A stretch of DNA of 64,000 nt from an uncultured Lachnospiraceae bacterium. Lineage in GTDB: Bacteria > Bacillota > Clostridia > Lachnospirales > Lachnospiraceae. Below are positions 43,376 through 52,200 of this stretch, piece after piece. The stretch spans positions 1 to 64,000 of the forward strand of contig CAJUHR010000009.1 in NCBI GenBank assembly GCA_910586255.1, written 5' to 3'. The position numbers and the translations under genes were made by a program. The notes below the pieces were generated by a model that was given only the letters and a program-made list of their open reading frames with translations, did not search any database and was not told the DNA's origin. Positions within the stretch are counted from its first letter, which is position 1. Each line of letters begins with the position of its first letter.

Positions 43376-44082
43376 AAATCCTGATAGTGGAGGATGAAAT
43401 GCTTGAGAGAAAGGCCATGGTCCATCTGGTCAGAACAGGCTTTCCTCAGATAACGGAGATTCTGACAGCGGAAAATGGAGAAAAGGCGGTGGAGGTGGCG
43501 CTTAATGCCCGGCCGGAGCTGGTCCTTATGGATATCAACCTGCCTTTGCTGGACGGAAACGAGGCGGCTGTGCGGATCCGGGAGCGGATTCCGGAAATCC
43601 GTATTATTATGGTTTCGGCCTATTCGGATTATGAGCATTTGCGCAGCTCCATGCGGAATCAGGCCCTGGATTATCTGGTGAAGCCTTACTCGGTGGAGTC
43701 CTTTCAGGAGGCTGTGGAGAGAGGGCTGGGGGAGAAAAAGAAGCTTCTCTATGGAAAGGCGAAGACAATCGGGAATGCGAAAAAGTACATGGAAGATCAT
43801 TTTGAGGAAAATATTACTTTGCAGGATGTGGCGGAGGAGGTCTGTCTGGAAAAATCTTATCTGGGCCGTCTGTTTCGGGAGGAATGTGGCGTGACCGTCA
43901 TGGGATATCTGAGGGAGGTGCGGATTGACCGGGCGAAGAAGCTTTTGCAGCAGGGAATGAACCCGGGAGAGGTGGCGGAAAAAACGGGGTTTGGGGATCC
44001 GGCATATTTTGCAAAATCATTTAAACAGGCAGTGGGAATATCACCGTCCCGATACCGGGAGGGCAGTAGGACAGGCGGCTGA
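43372..44082 (+). CDS. YesN-type response regulator (receiver + AraC HTH)
   Basis: 236 aa, short for the family because the linker is small. The receiver (about 1-120) has the phospho-Asp54 in LVLMDINLP and the Lys in LVKPYS. The AraC-type DNA-binding domain covers about 130-230 with two helix-turn-helix units (ITLQDVAEEVCLEKSYLGRLF, NPGEVAEKTGFGDPAYFAKSFKQAVG). It starts at GTG 43372 within ATGTGA, overlapping the kinase stop; GGGAGG lies upstream. AraC domains bind direct repeats spaced about two helical turns, exactly what lies ahead of dctP. Confidence 0.93.
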   Translation: MKILIVEDEMLERKAMVHLVRTGFPQITEILTAENGEKAVEVALNARPELVLMDINLPLLDGNEAAVRIRERIPEIRIIMVSAYSDYEHLRSSMRNQALDYLVKPYSVESFQEAVERGLGEKKKLLYGKAKTIGNAKKYMEDHFEENITLQDVAEEVCLEKSYLGRLFREECGVTVMGYLREVRIDRAKKLLQQGMNPGEVAEKTGFGDPAYFAKSFKQAVGISPSRYREGSRTGG

Positions 44083-44100
44083 ACAGCGCGCCTGTTTTTT
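44071..44100 (+). terminator. Rho-independent terminator after the response regulator
   Basis: ACAGGCG pairs with CGCCTGT, followed by six T. It overlaps the last codons of the gene and separates the two-component operon from the TRAP operon. Confidence 0.82.
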
Positions 44101-44110
44101 CGTGAAAAAT

Positions 44111-44175
44111 GTCGATTTTGTTATAGGAAGGGTCGATTTTGTCAGTGGAAAATGACGGTAAAAAACTGCTACAAT
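44111..44175 (+). promoter_or_regulatory. Direct-repeat activator sites and promoter of the TRAP-sulfatase operon
   Basis: GTCGATTTTGT occurs at 44111-44121 and again at 44132-44142, an exact 21-bp spacing. A -10 TACAAT lies at 44170-44175, while the -35 region is poor (TGGAAA, 44146-44151). Two direct repeats abutting a weak -35 is the arrangement expected for an AraC-family activator. The adjacent response regulator is the obvious candidate. Confidence 0.65.
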
Positions 44176-44236
44176 GGAGACATCAAAACAAGGGTGCGTT
44201 TGTAAGAAACCGTTGAGAAAGTAAGGAGGATTTTTT

Positions 44237-45340
44237 ATGAGGAAAATAGCGGCATTATTATTATCCTGTGGCATGGCAGTGGCTCTCACAGCCTGCGGGA
44301 ATGGGGAAAGCAAGGGCGGCGGAGCCGGTGCAGCAACAACATCTGCCGAGACGAAGGCTGCCGGCGGGGAGACCACAGCAGCTCAGGCAGAGAGCGGGGA
44401 GACAGAGAAGGAAGCGTCAGACGGGCAATCCTACGTGTTGAAATTTGCTCTTCAGAACGGGGAAAATCATCCTCTGTGCCAGGGAGTTGCAAAGTTCGGG
44501 GAGATTTTGGAGGAGAAAAGCGGAGGTCAGATCAAGCTGGAGCTGTTCTACAGCGGGGCATTGGGAGATAAGGCCACCACGGTTCAGGGACTTCAGACGG
44601 GAACCATTGACGGAGCTATGCTGATGAGCGGTGTGATTGCAGATTATGGATGCGACAGGCTGGGTGTGTTTACCCTCCCGTACCTGTTTGATTCTGTGGC
44701 CCATGCCAGGGCGTTTGAGAAGAGCGATGACGGACAGGCTCTTCTGGACACGGTGCAGTCTTCGGGAAGCTCTCTTGTATGTATCGGCGCCTATCAGGAG
44801 TCTGCACGCAATTATTTCTTCACTAAAAAGCGGGTGGAGAAGCCGGAGGACATGAAAAATATGCTGATCCGCTGCCAGGAGGGCTCTGTCTACTATGATG
44901 CGGTGGAGGCGATAGGAGCATCTGCTCAGTCGGTGGCGTTTTCCGAACTGTACAGCGCGCTTCAATCAGGTGTGGTGGATGGCGCGGAGCAGCCTCTGTC
45001 CGGATTTGTGAACAATGCATTCCAGGAGGTTTCCGACTATTATGTGCTGGATCAGCATGAGACCAGCCCGAACCTGATTCTGTTTTCAGAGGTTACCTGG
45101 AATCAGCTGGGAGAGAAAGAGCAGCAGATGATCCGGGAGAGCTTTGAGGAGTCTGTCCCGTTTTTCGAGGAATTGTCCGATTCCAAGGATCAGGAATATT
45201 TAAAGACCATTGAGGAATCGGGTACGGAAGTGATAGAGGTCAATGTGGCAGACTGGCAGGCGGCCTGCAGCAGTGTATACGATAAGTATGGCACAGAGTA
45301 TGCGGATATTATTGAGCAGATTAAAAACACAAAATATTAA
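44237..45340 (+). CDS. dctP: TRAP transporter solute-binding lipoprotein DctP
   Basis: 367 aa. Signal peptide with lipobox LTACGN (Cys near residue 20), a Gly/Ala/Thr/Glu-rich tether of about 50 residues, then the DctP fold: LKFALQNGENHPLCQGVAKFGEILEEKSGGQIKLELF, the conserved arginine region NMLIRCQEGSVYYDAVEAIGA and FSELYSALQSGVVDGAEQPL. It captures an organic acid anion outside the membrane. GGAGG lies 6 nt before the ATG. It is the first gene of the TRAP-sulfatase operon. Confidence 0.93.
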   Translation: MRKIAALLLSCGMAVALTACGNGESKGGGAGAATTSAETKAAGGETTAAQAESGETEKEASDGQSYVLKFALQNGENHPLCQGVAKFGEILEEKSGGQIKLELFYSGALGDKATTVQGLQTGTIDGAMLMSGVIADYGCDRLGVFTLPYLFDSVAHARAFEKSDDGQALLDTVQSSGSSLVCIGAYQESARNYFFTKKRVEKPEDMKNMLIRCQEGSVYYDAVEAIGASAQSVAFSELYSALQSGVVDGAEQPLSGFVNNAFQEVSDYYVLDQHETSPNLILFSEVTWNQLGEKEQQMIRESFEESVPFFEELSDSKDQEYLKTIEESGTEVIEVNVADWQAACSSVYDKYGTEYADIIEQIKNTKY

Positions 45341-45360
45341 TCGTTGATTGCAGGCAGGAA

Positions 45361-45399
45361 GGGGGACTTTGCGGGGCGTATCCGCAAAAGTTCCCTTTG
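45361..45399 (+). promoter_or_regulatory. Intercistronic hairpin between dctP and dctQ
   Basis: GGGGACTTTGCGG pairs (two mismatches) with CCGCAAAAGTTCCC around 7 nt, followed by TTTGTTG. It may act as a leaky terminator or 3' stabiliser, keeping the binding protein more abundant than the membrane subunits. Confidence 0.55.
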
Positions 45400-45428
45400 T
45401 TGTTTGACAAAAGGAGGAGGCAGAAAAT

Positions 45429-45989
45429 ATGAGTAAACAAGAAGCAGAAAGAGAGAGGGCAGGTAAAGTATCTGTGGGCCCGGAAGTCTCCTTTAAAGGG
45501 AGTAAAGGAGAAAAAAGCCAGGCAATGCCGGAACGGCTGGCGGATGGATTGTCACGGTTTATGATCCTGGTCTGTGTGGCTGTTTTCAGTATTATGGTAT
45601 TTTCCGTGTCCTATGGGGTTCTGGGAAGATATCTTCCCTTTGTGAAAAATCCCCGGTGGACCCAGGAGCTGGCCATTCTCTGCATGGTCTGGCTGTGTTT
45701 TCTGGGAGCGGGATACGCCATTAAGGAGGGACTGCATGTGCGGATGACATTGATTGAGTTTCTTGTGCCGAGGAAGGCGGCCTCTGTGCTTCACCGATGT
45801 GCCTACGGGCTGCTCCTTGTGATCAATGTGATGTGGGTGGTATATGGGATTCAGCTTTTGAAGCTGACGAAGATGGCAAAAATGGCAGCTACGGGATGGC
45901 CGATGAGCGTGACCTACCTCTCGGTGGTTCTAGGAGGCGTCTATGGGGCGGCCATGGCTTTGTACCGTCTGTGGAAGGGAGGATTTTAA
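45429..45989 (+). CDS. dctQ: TRAP transporter small membrane subunit DctQ
   Basis: 186 aa with four transmembrane helices (about 43-64, 80-98, 117-137, 155-175). The family segment WTQELAILCMVWLCFLGAGYAIKEGLHVRM is clear. A basic, charged N-terminal extension of about 40 residues is longer than usual. AAAGGAGGAGG lies upstream. The gene stops 2 bp before dctM. Confidence 0.9.
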   Translation: MSKQEAERERAGKVSVGPEVSFKGSKGEKSQAMPERLADGLSRFMILVCVAVFSIMVFSVSYGVLGRYLPFVKNPRWTQELAILCMVWLCFLGAGYAIKEGLHVRMTLIEFLVPRKAASVLHRCAYGLLLVINVMWVVYGIQLLKLTKMAKMAATGWPMSVTYLSVVLGGVYGAAMALYRLWKGGF

Positions 45990-45991
45990 GC

Positions 45992-47284
45992 ATGAATACG
46001 GCTGCGACAGCAATACTTTTGATTACGTTTTTTCTGATGATCATCCTGGGATTTCATATTTCCTATTCCATGATGGCATCTGCCGCAGTGACCATTTTGT
46101 ATCTGGGACTGTCCCCCACCCAGATTATCAATACCATGGTGGACAGCGTGGATGGGTTTACCTTTCTTGCCATTCCGTTTTTTATCCTTTCCGGAGACAT
46201 CATGGCTCACGGGGGAATTTCGGACCGTCTGATTTTGTTGGCGGATGCTTTGGTGGGATGGATGCGGGGCGGCCTGGCCATGGTAAATGTGGTGGCTTCC
46301 ATTTTTTTCGGCGGAATATCCGGCTCGGCCACGGCGGACACGGCTTCTCTGGGAGCCATCTTGATTCCTATGATGGAAAAGCAGGGCTATGACAAGGAAT
46401 TTGCCACGGCGGTGACCATGACCAGCAGTGTGCAGGGAATGTTGATCCCGCCCAGCCATAATATGATCATCTATGCCATGGCAGCGGGAGGAATTTCCGT
46501 CAGCGCATTGTTTATGGCAGGAATTGTGCCGGGAGTTGTGCTGGGGCTGGCGCTGATGGCATTTAGCTATTACCTTTCCGTAAAGAGAAATTATCCCAAG
46601 GGCACTCCCTTTTCCCTGAGAAATTTATGGAAGGCCCTGAAAAAGTCCATCTGGGGACTGGGAACTGTCCTGATTGTGGTGGTCGGTGTGGTAAAGGGAA
46701 TTTTTACGGCTACGGAGAGCGCGGCCATTGCCTGTGTCTATGCTTTGGTGGTATCGCTGATAGTCTACAGGGAGATGGATGGGAAAGAGCTTCTTAAGGT
46801 AGTCAAAAGCAGTATTAAGACCTTATCCACAGTGCTGATTCTGATCTCGGCTTCCGGACCATTTGGATTTTGCATTACTTATCTGAAAATTCCGGAGATG
46901 GTGGTAAACGGACTTTTAGGGCTTACGGACAGCGGATTTTTGCTGCTGCTTATGATTAATCTGATTATTCTGGTGCTGGGAACGATTCTGGGCATGGCTT
47001 CGATTATCATTATAGTCACTCCGATTTTGATGCCAGTGCTGCTGAGTATCGGTATGAGTCCCATCCAGTTCGGCGCGATTCTCATTTTGAATTGCGGTAT
47101 CGGTCTGATCACCCCGCCAGTGGGCGGCGTGTTGTTTATCGGAAGCGGAATTTCGGGAGTGCCTATTGAGCGGCTTTTTAAACAAACGCTGCCGCTTTTG
47201 GCGGTGATGGTGATCGTTCTGCTTCTGATTACCTATGTGCCGGCTATCACCCTGGCTTTGCCCGGAGTACTGGGACTATTATAA
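45992..47284 (+). CDS. dctM: TRAP transporter large membrane subunit DctM
   Basis: 430 aa, the usual DctM length, with about twelve hydrophobic helices forming the sodium-dependent transport channel. Seen: FLAIPFFILSGDIMAHGGI, FFGGISGSATADTASLGAILIPMM, and GTILGMASIIIIVTPILMPVL. I chose the ATG at 45992, preceded by GGGAGG; an upstream GTG frame overlapping dctQ has no basis. Confidence 0.93.
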   Translation: MNTAATAILLITFFLMIILGFHISYSMMASAAVTILYLGLSPTQIINTMVDSVDGFTFLAIPFFILSGDIMAHGGISDRLILLADALVGWMRGGLAMVNVVASIFFGGISGSATADTASLGAILIPMMEKQGYDKEFATAVTMTSSVQGMLIPPSHNMIIYAMAAGGISVSALFMAGIVPGVVLGLALMAFSYYLSVKRNYPKGTPFSLRNLWKALKKSIWGLGTVLIVVVGVVKGIFTATESAAIACVYALVVSLIVYREMDGKELLKVVKSSIKTLSTVLILISASGPFGFCITYLKIPEMVVNGLLGLTDSGFLLLLMINLIILVLGTILGMASIIIIVTPILMPVLLSIGMSPIQFGAILILNCGIGLITPPVGGVLFIGSGISGVPIERLFKQTLPLLAVMVIVLLLITYVPAITLALPGVLGLL

Positions 47285-47401
47285 AAAACTGAATTTTGCC
47301 TGCATCTATGTGTTGGCGGGCGGATGAAAGGCTGTGAGAGGGGAGTACTCTTGGAAACGAAGGAACGTTTAAAAATAAAGGAAAGCAGGATGGAGGAGAA
47401 A

Positions 47402-48856
47402 ATGAGCAGCAGGAAAAATGTATTGATGATTTGTACGGATCACTGGCCGGGATCCCTTTTGGGCTGTGCCGGGCGCCGTGATATCATGACGCCCACATTG
47501 GACTATCTGGCAAAAAACGGGATCCGGTTTGAGAATTGCTACAGTGAATGTCCGGTGTGCATTCCGGCCAGAAGAACAATGATGACCGGCTTATCGCCAA
47601 GGAGTCATGGAGATCGGGTGTATTCTGACCGGATGGAGATGCCGAATGTCCCCACTCTGGCTGAGGTATTTCGCGAAAATGGTTATCAGACCATGGCTGT
47701 GGGGAAGCTGCATGTGTATCCCCAGCGGAACCGTATTGGCTTTGAGGATGTGATTCTGGCAGAGGAAGGACGTTATGAGCTGGGAGCCGTGGATGACTAT
47801 CAGATCTGGCTGGGGGAGCACGGGTATCTGGGACAGGAATTCATGCATGGAATGGGAAATAATACCTATTATACGAGACCCTGGCATCTGGATGAAAAGG
47901 CCCATCCCACCAATTGGGTAACCATGGAGATGATGCACCAGATCAAGAGAAAGGATCCCACCCGTCCGTTTTTCTTCTTCTGTTCCTATCAGTTCCCCCA
48001 TCCGCCGCTGGTTCCCTTACAGATCTATCTGGATATGTATGAGGAGGATGAAATCGAGCCAATCTCAGGACAGGACTGGCTGGATGACAGCAGGATTTTC
48101 AGGGCTATGTGCCAGCAGGCAGAGCTTTATACGGAGAAGGAAAAAAGGCGGGCCAGGCGGGCGTTTTTTGCCCAGTGTACCCATATTGATTACCAGATTC
48201 GCCTGCTGGTCGGAACCCTGCGGGAAAGCAGCCTGCTGGACGACACGATCCTGGTGTTCTTAAGCGACCACGGAGACATGCTGTTTGATCACGGTATGGT
48301 GGCAAAGCGCTGCTTTTATGAGGAGGCATCCTGTATCCCCCTGATTCTCTCCGGCAAACCGCTGGAATCTTATGGGGGCAGGGTGGAGGAGAAGCTGGCT
48401 GGTCTGGGGGATGTGATGCCCACACTTTTAGAGCTGTGCGGGCTTCCTGTGCCGGAAAGTGTGGAGGGTATTTCCCTGCTTTCTGAAAAGGAGCACCCCT
48501 ATCTGTACGGGGAGGTCAGCGAGGGCGAAAAGGCGACCCGCATGATTCGATGGGACAAATATAAGCTGATCTATTACCCTTGCGGAAATGTGACGCAGCT
48601 TTTTGATTTGAAACGGGATCCGGCGGAAACCCATGATTGCTCCCGGGATGAGGAGTATAGGGAAATCTTAGAGAAAATGGAGGGATTTCTCATAGAAAGG
48701 CTTTATGGGAAGGATTTGGAATGGGTGGAGAATGGAAGGCTTAAGGGCTTTGAAGCCGGAGAGGATACGGTCAGAGCGGATTATGGGCTGTATAATCAGC
48801 GGGGATATCACTGGCCGGTGCCCCAGGGGTATTCCAATAAGGGGAAGAATGCCTGA
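47402..48856 (+). CDS. Cys-type sulfatase
   Basis: 484 aa, alkaline-phosphatase superfamily, no signal peptide, hence cytoplasmic. The formylglycine signature C-x-P-x-R is CIPARRTMMTG (Cys53, Pro55, Arg57), needing a maturase (anSME in anaerobes) that is not in the window. Metal ligands appear in MICTDHWPG and FLSDHGDMLFDHGM. The C-terminal LFDLKRDPAETHD is typical of the family. The start ATG 47402 has GGAGGAG just upstream. It follows dctM in the same operon, so it probably cleaves the sulfate ester of the imported anion. A phosphonate or phosphodiester substrate is an alternative. Confidence 0.9.
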   Translation: MSSRKNVLMICTDHWPGSLLGCAGRRDIMTPTLDYLAKNGIRFENCYSECPVCIPARRTMMTGLSPRSHGDRVYSDRMEMPNVPTLAEVFRENGYQTMAVGKLHVYPQRNRIGFEDVILAEEGRYELGAVDDYQIWLGEHGYLGQEFMHGMGNNTYYTRPWHLDEKAHPTNWVTMEMMHQIKRKDPTRPFFFFCSYQFPHPPLVPLQIYLDMYEEDEIEPISGQDWLDDSRIFRAMCQQAELYTEKEKRRARRAFFAQCTHIDYQIRLLVGTLRESSLLDDTILVFLSDHGDMLFDHGMVAKRCFYEEASCIPLILSGKPLESYGGRVEEKLAGLGDVMPTLLELCGLPVPESVEGISLLSEKEHPYLYGEVSEGEKATRMIRWDKYKLIYYPCGNVTQLFDLKRDPAETHDCSRDEEYREILEKMEGFLIERLYGKDLEWVENGRLKGFEAGEDTVRADYGLYNQRGYHWPVPQGYSNKGKNA

Positions 48857-48879
48857 GATTGGATGGATTTGTTAAGAAG

Positions 48880-48932
48880 AAATCACAAAAAGAGCAGTTT
48901 ATATTTTGTATAAGCTGCTCTTTTTGTGATTT
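48880..48932 (+). terminator. Rho-independent terminator after the sulfatase
   Basis: AAATCACAAAAAGAGCAG pairs perfectly with CTGCTCTTTTTGTGATTT over an 18-bp stem. It can act in both directions. From here to 49177 the DNA is AT-rich with no gene I can support. Confidence 0.82.
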
Positions 48933-49177
48933 GGTGCGTCTGGCGGCGCACATTTATAAATATTTTGGAAAAAGGAAATTCTGTTTAGGAGTTTGCGCAA
49001 AAATAGAAATAAAAAGGAATCTGTTAATTTGCCAAATGCAAAACAAAAACATTAGGGAAAATCAAGAGTTTTACAAAATAAGGAATTTGCCTAGAGGCTG
49101 TTTTGGTCTGTTTACACAAAGATAGCAATAAAAAATGGATAAAATACACAAAAAAACCGAAAACAATCCGATTCCGC

Positions 49178-49227
49178 TTGACATATGCACAACAAAAGCT
49201 TACAATAATGTAAACAAAAATTTTACA
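49178..49227 (+). promoter_or_regulatory. Promoter and palindromic operator of the secreted fructan genes
   Basis: TTGACA (49178-49183), 17 bp, TACAAT (49201-49206). At the expected start of transcription lies TGTAAA-N7-TTTACA (49209-49227), a symmetric pair. The half-site TTTACA also occurs three times at the ABC/LacI divergent promoter near 63 kb, so the same LacI-type repressor may bind both. Confidence 0.65.
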
Positions 49228-49258
49228 AATGCAAACTAAAATATAAGGGGGAAATAAA

Positions 49259-52200
49259 ATGTTTCGCAGAATAATGTCGATGTTTATGATTCCTGTACTT
49301 CTTTTGTTTTCTGTTTGTAACGTGACATTTGTACATGCGGAGGAAGCAGACAATCATACAGATGACGGCGTACCGTTTAAAGGCTATGAATTTCGTTCCT
49401 ATGAGCCGGGAGAGAATGACGCAAAATTATATGAAGAAGCAGGAACGCTTATTTATGAAATCGACAAAATATCACTGGAGGACTGGCAGAATAAGCTTTT
49501 CATAGATTCCGGCATAGTTTTTGAAAAGGGAAAGCAATATACGGTGGATTTTGCCATCTCGGCCAGTAAAGACACATATTTTTCCTTCTTTGTAAACCAG
49601 ATAGGTGCCTGGAACCCGGTGATTTCCGAATTTCTGAATATCGGGGACTATGTGGAGAATTATAGCTACACGACTTCGGTGATAGGCGATGATATGGCGA
49701 TGGAGGTGCTGTTTCAGTTTGGCGGCGGCGGAAACCAGGCGCCTTTAAAAATCAGCCTTTTGGATTTCTCGATTCATGAAGTCGCGGCAGAGGAAGAGGC
49801 GGAGCATACATCCTTTTACAGAGTCCCTGATTTTGGCGGTCTTTCCGTATCGGCGGAAGGCGCTGACGGCAGCAGTCTGTACATAGAGGGAGGCGGGCTT
49901 GTTTTTGAAACAGGGGAAGCCGGCAAAGTAAGGGTCGAGGATTTAAGCTTCAAAAAGGGATACGATTATGAGATCACATACACCGTTTGGGCCGACAAAA
50001 GCGCCCGGGTGGCCTGCTCGGTGGATCCTAAGGGAGGATACTTTGCCCCGGGCCCGTTTGTTTCCCTCTCAGGAGGACCTCGGACGATAAGCCGCAGAAC
50101 CGGAATACAACAGGCAGACCAGCAGATGGAGATCACCTTTGACATCGACAAAGGAGGAGAGGAGCCTGTAAAGATCATCTTTGATCAGATCGTGATAAAA
50201 GAGATAAAGGACGGTCAGGAAGAGGTTTTTCAGAATGCATGGGTCGTTGACGGCTTTCAGCTGAACCACAATGAGTCCGATGGCGCGGTCGCTGACTTGG
50301 ATATGGATGAAGAGGGGAATGTGGTATATCGAATCGAGAAAATCGGTGAACATGACTGGAACAATAAGGTCATGATCGATAAGGGTGTTACCTTTGTGAA
50401 AGACAATGCCTACAAGGTGGAGATTTCCCTGGAAAGCGATAAGGAAATGCGCGTATTTTTCGGCGTGAACCCGAAAAACAAATGGGAGCCGAAGATTGCG
50501 GAGACGCTGGCGCTTGAGGAGGGCGTGAATGAATTTTCCTTTGCAACCGATACACAGGCGTATGATGAGGATATGGAAGTGCTGTTCCAGTTTGGAGGAT
50601 TCGGCAATACGGCGCCCTGCAACATTAAAATGAAAGCAATATCCATTGAACCGGCGTCCCCGGATGATATAGCCGCGGTGGCGGCGAAAAGAGCGGCAGT
50701 CATGGAGCCGGCCCTGGTTAAAGAGTACACCTTTTCCAAATTAGACAACTATAAATTCAAGGGCTTTGTAATGAATGACTCAAGTGGTTCGGAGCTGTAC
50801 TTAGATGAAGGCGTGCTTGTGTATGACATCAAATCCTTTGGAGTGAATCAGCTGGTCAAAAAAGATTTATGGCTCAGCAACAATACCGAGTACAACATTG
50901 AAATGAAGGTGTCCGCCAGCCGGCCCATGAACCTGGAATGTTTTGTCAGCGGCAGGAATACCCAGAAGGACAGGGATAAGTCCAGACTGACAGTCGGCAA
51001 AAGCATGGAGGTGATCAAAGCCAAGTTCAGAACGGGGAATACTACGGATGATCAGGGGCGTATCGTCTTTGATTTAAGCAACAATGAAGGAAGCGGGAAA
51101 TTTTATGTACATTCGGTGGTTATAAATGCAGTTGAGGAGGGAATTGAGGAGACTTTTTTGCTGGAGGATGTATGTGAGGTGCATACGGATGATAAATCAA
51201 ATGCGACACATAGCTTTGTAAACGGAGGTCTGATATATGACGTAAAAAGATTCGGCGGAAATCCCTGGGAGAATAAAATAACCATAGACAATATAACAGA
51301 ATTTAAAAGAGATAAAAACTATATTGTGGAATTTGACATGAGCAGCACGGAAAGTATTGTCTTTACCTGTGTCCTGCGGAATCTTGAAAGATATGAGGAT
51401 GAGGACGAATGGGAATACTTCTGGGAGAGAAACCGCGTCATGGGCGGGAAAAAACAGCATTTTCGGTTTACCTTTAAAGCTTTGGAGGACAATCCTGTCA
51501 ATCAAATGATTTTTGAGCTGGGCGGACAGGGGAATACAAAAAAGGGACCGGCCAATATTTTTATAAGCGATATAAAAATAACGGAATGTGCCGATTACAG
51601 AAAAGATAAGGTTCAGTTTTCAGGTGCGGAGGGAGTGTTCTCATCCGAGCATGAAGGATCCTTGGCAAGCGGATGCTTACACCAGGAGAACGGCGTTCTC
51701 ATATACGAAATCGGCAGGGAAGGGATAGCCGACTGGCACAACCAGCTTATATTCAATCAGGGGGTTAAGTTTGAAAAGGGATATCGCTACAGAATCGATG
51801 TGACGGCATCCGCCAGCGGAGGCGCCAATGTGAAATGTGCGATCGTCTCCCAAAGGGACTGGAAGGAGAAGGCCAAAAAGTACGGCATCCTCTTAAACGA
51901 AGAATCAACCCTGTCTTTTGAGACAGATACGCTACAGTACAGTGACGAGGATGTGGAGTTTAGTTTGGCCTTTGGCGGCATGTACAATCGAAGCAATACC
52001 ACCATAAAAATCAGCGATATTAAAATCTACAAGCTTAGTCCGGGTATCCCTTATACTGGTACTGCCATTGACGACTATGATGTGGAAATCCTATATGATA
52101 ATTCGGATTTTTATGAGAGCTGCGATTTTAAAGGCTATACATTCAACTCCACGCTCATTGACAATGCGGATGCTTCCCTTTATGAAGAAGATGGTATCCT

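Noticed and set aside
45797..45991. Extended N-terminus of DctM from an upstream GTG
   Set aside because: It would overlap dctQ by almost 200 bp; the ATG at 45992 has a strong GGGAGG and gives the normal family start.
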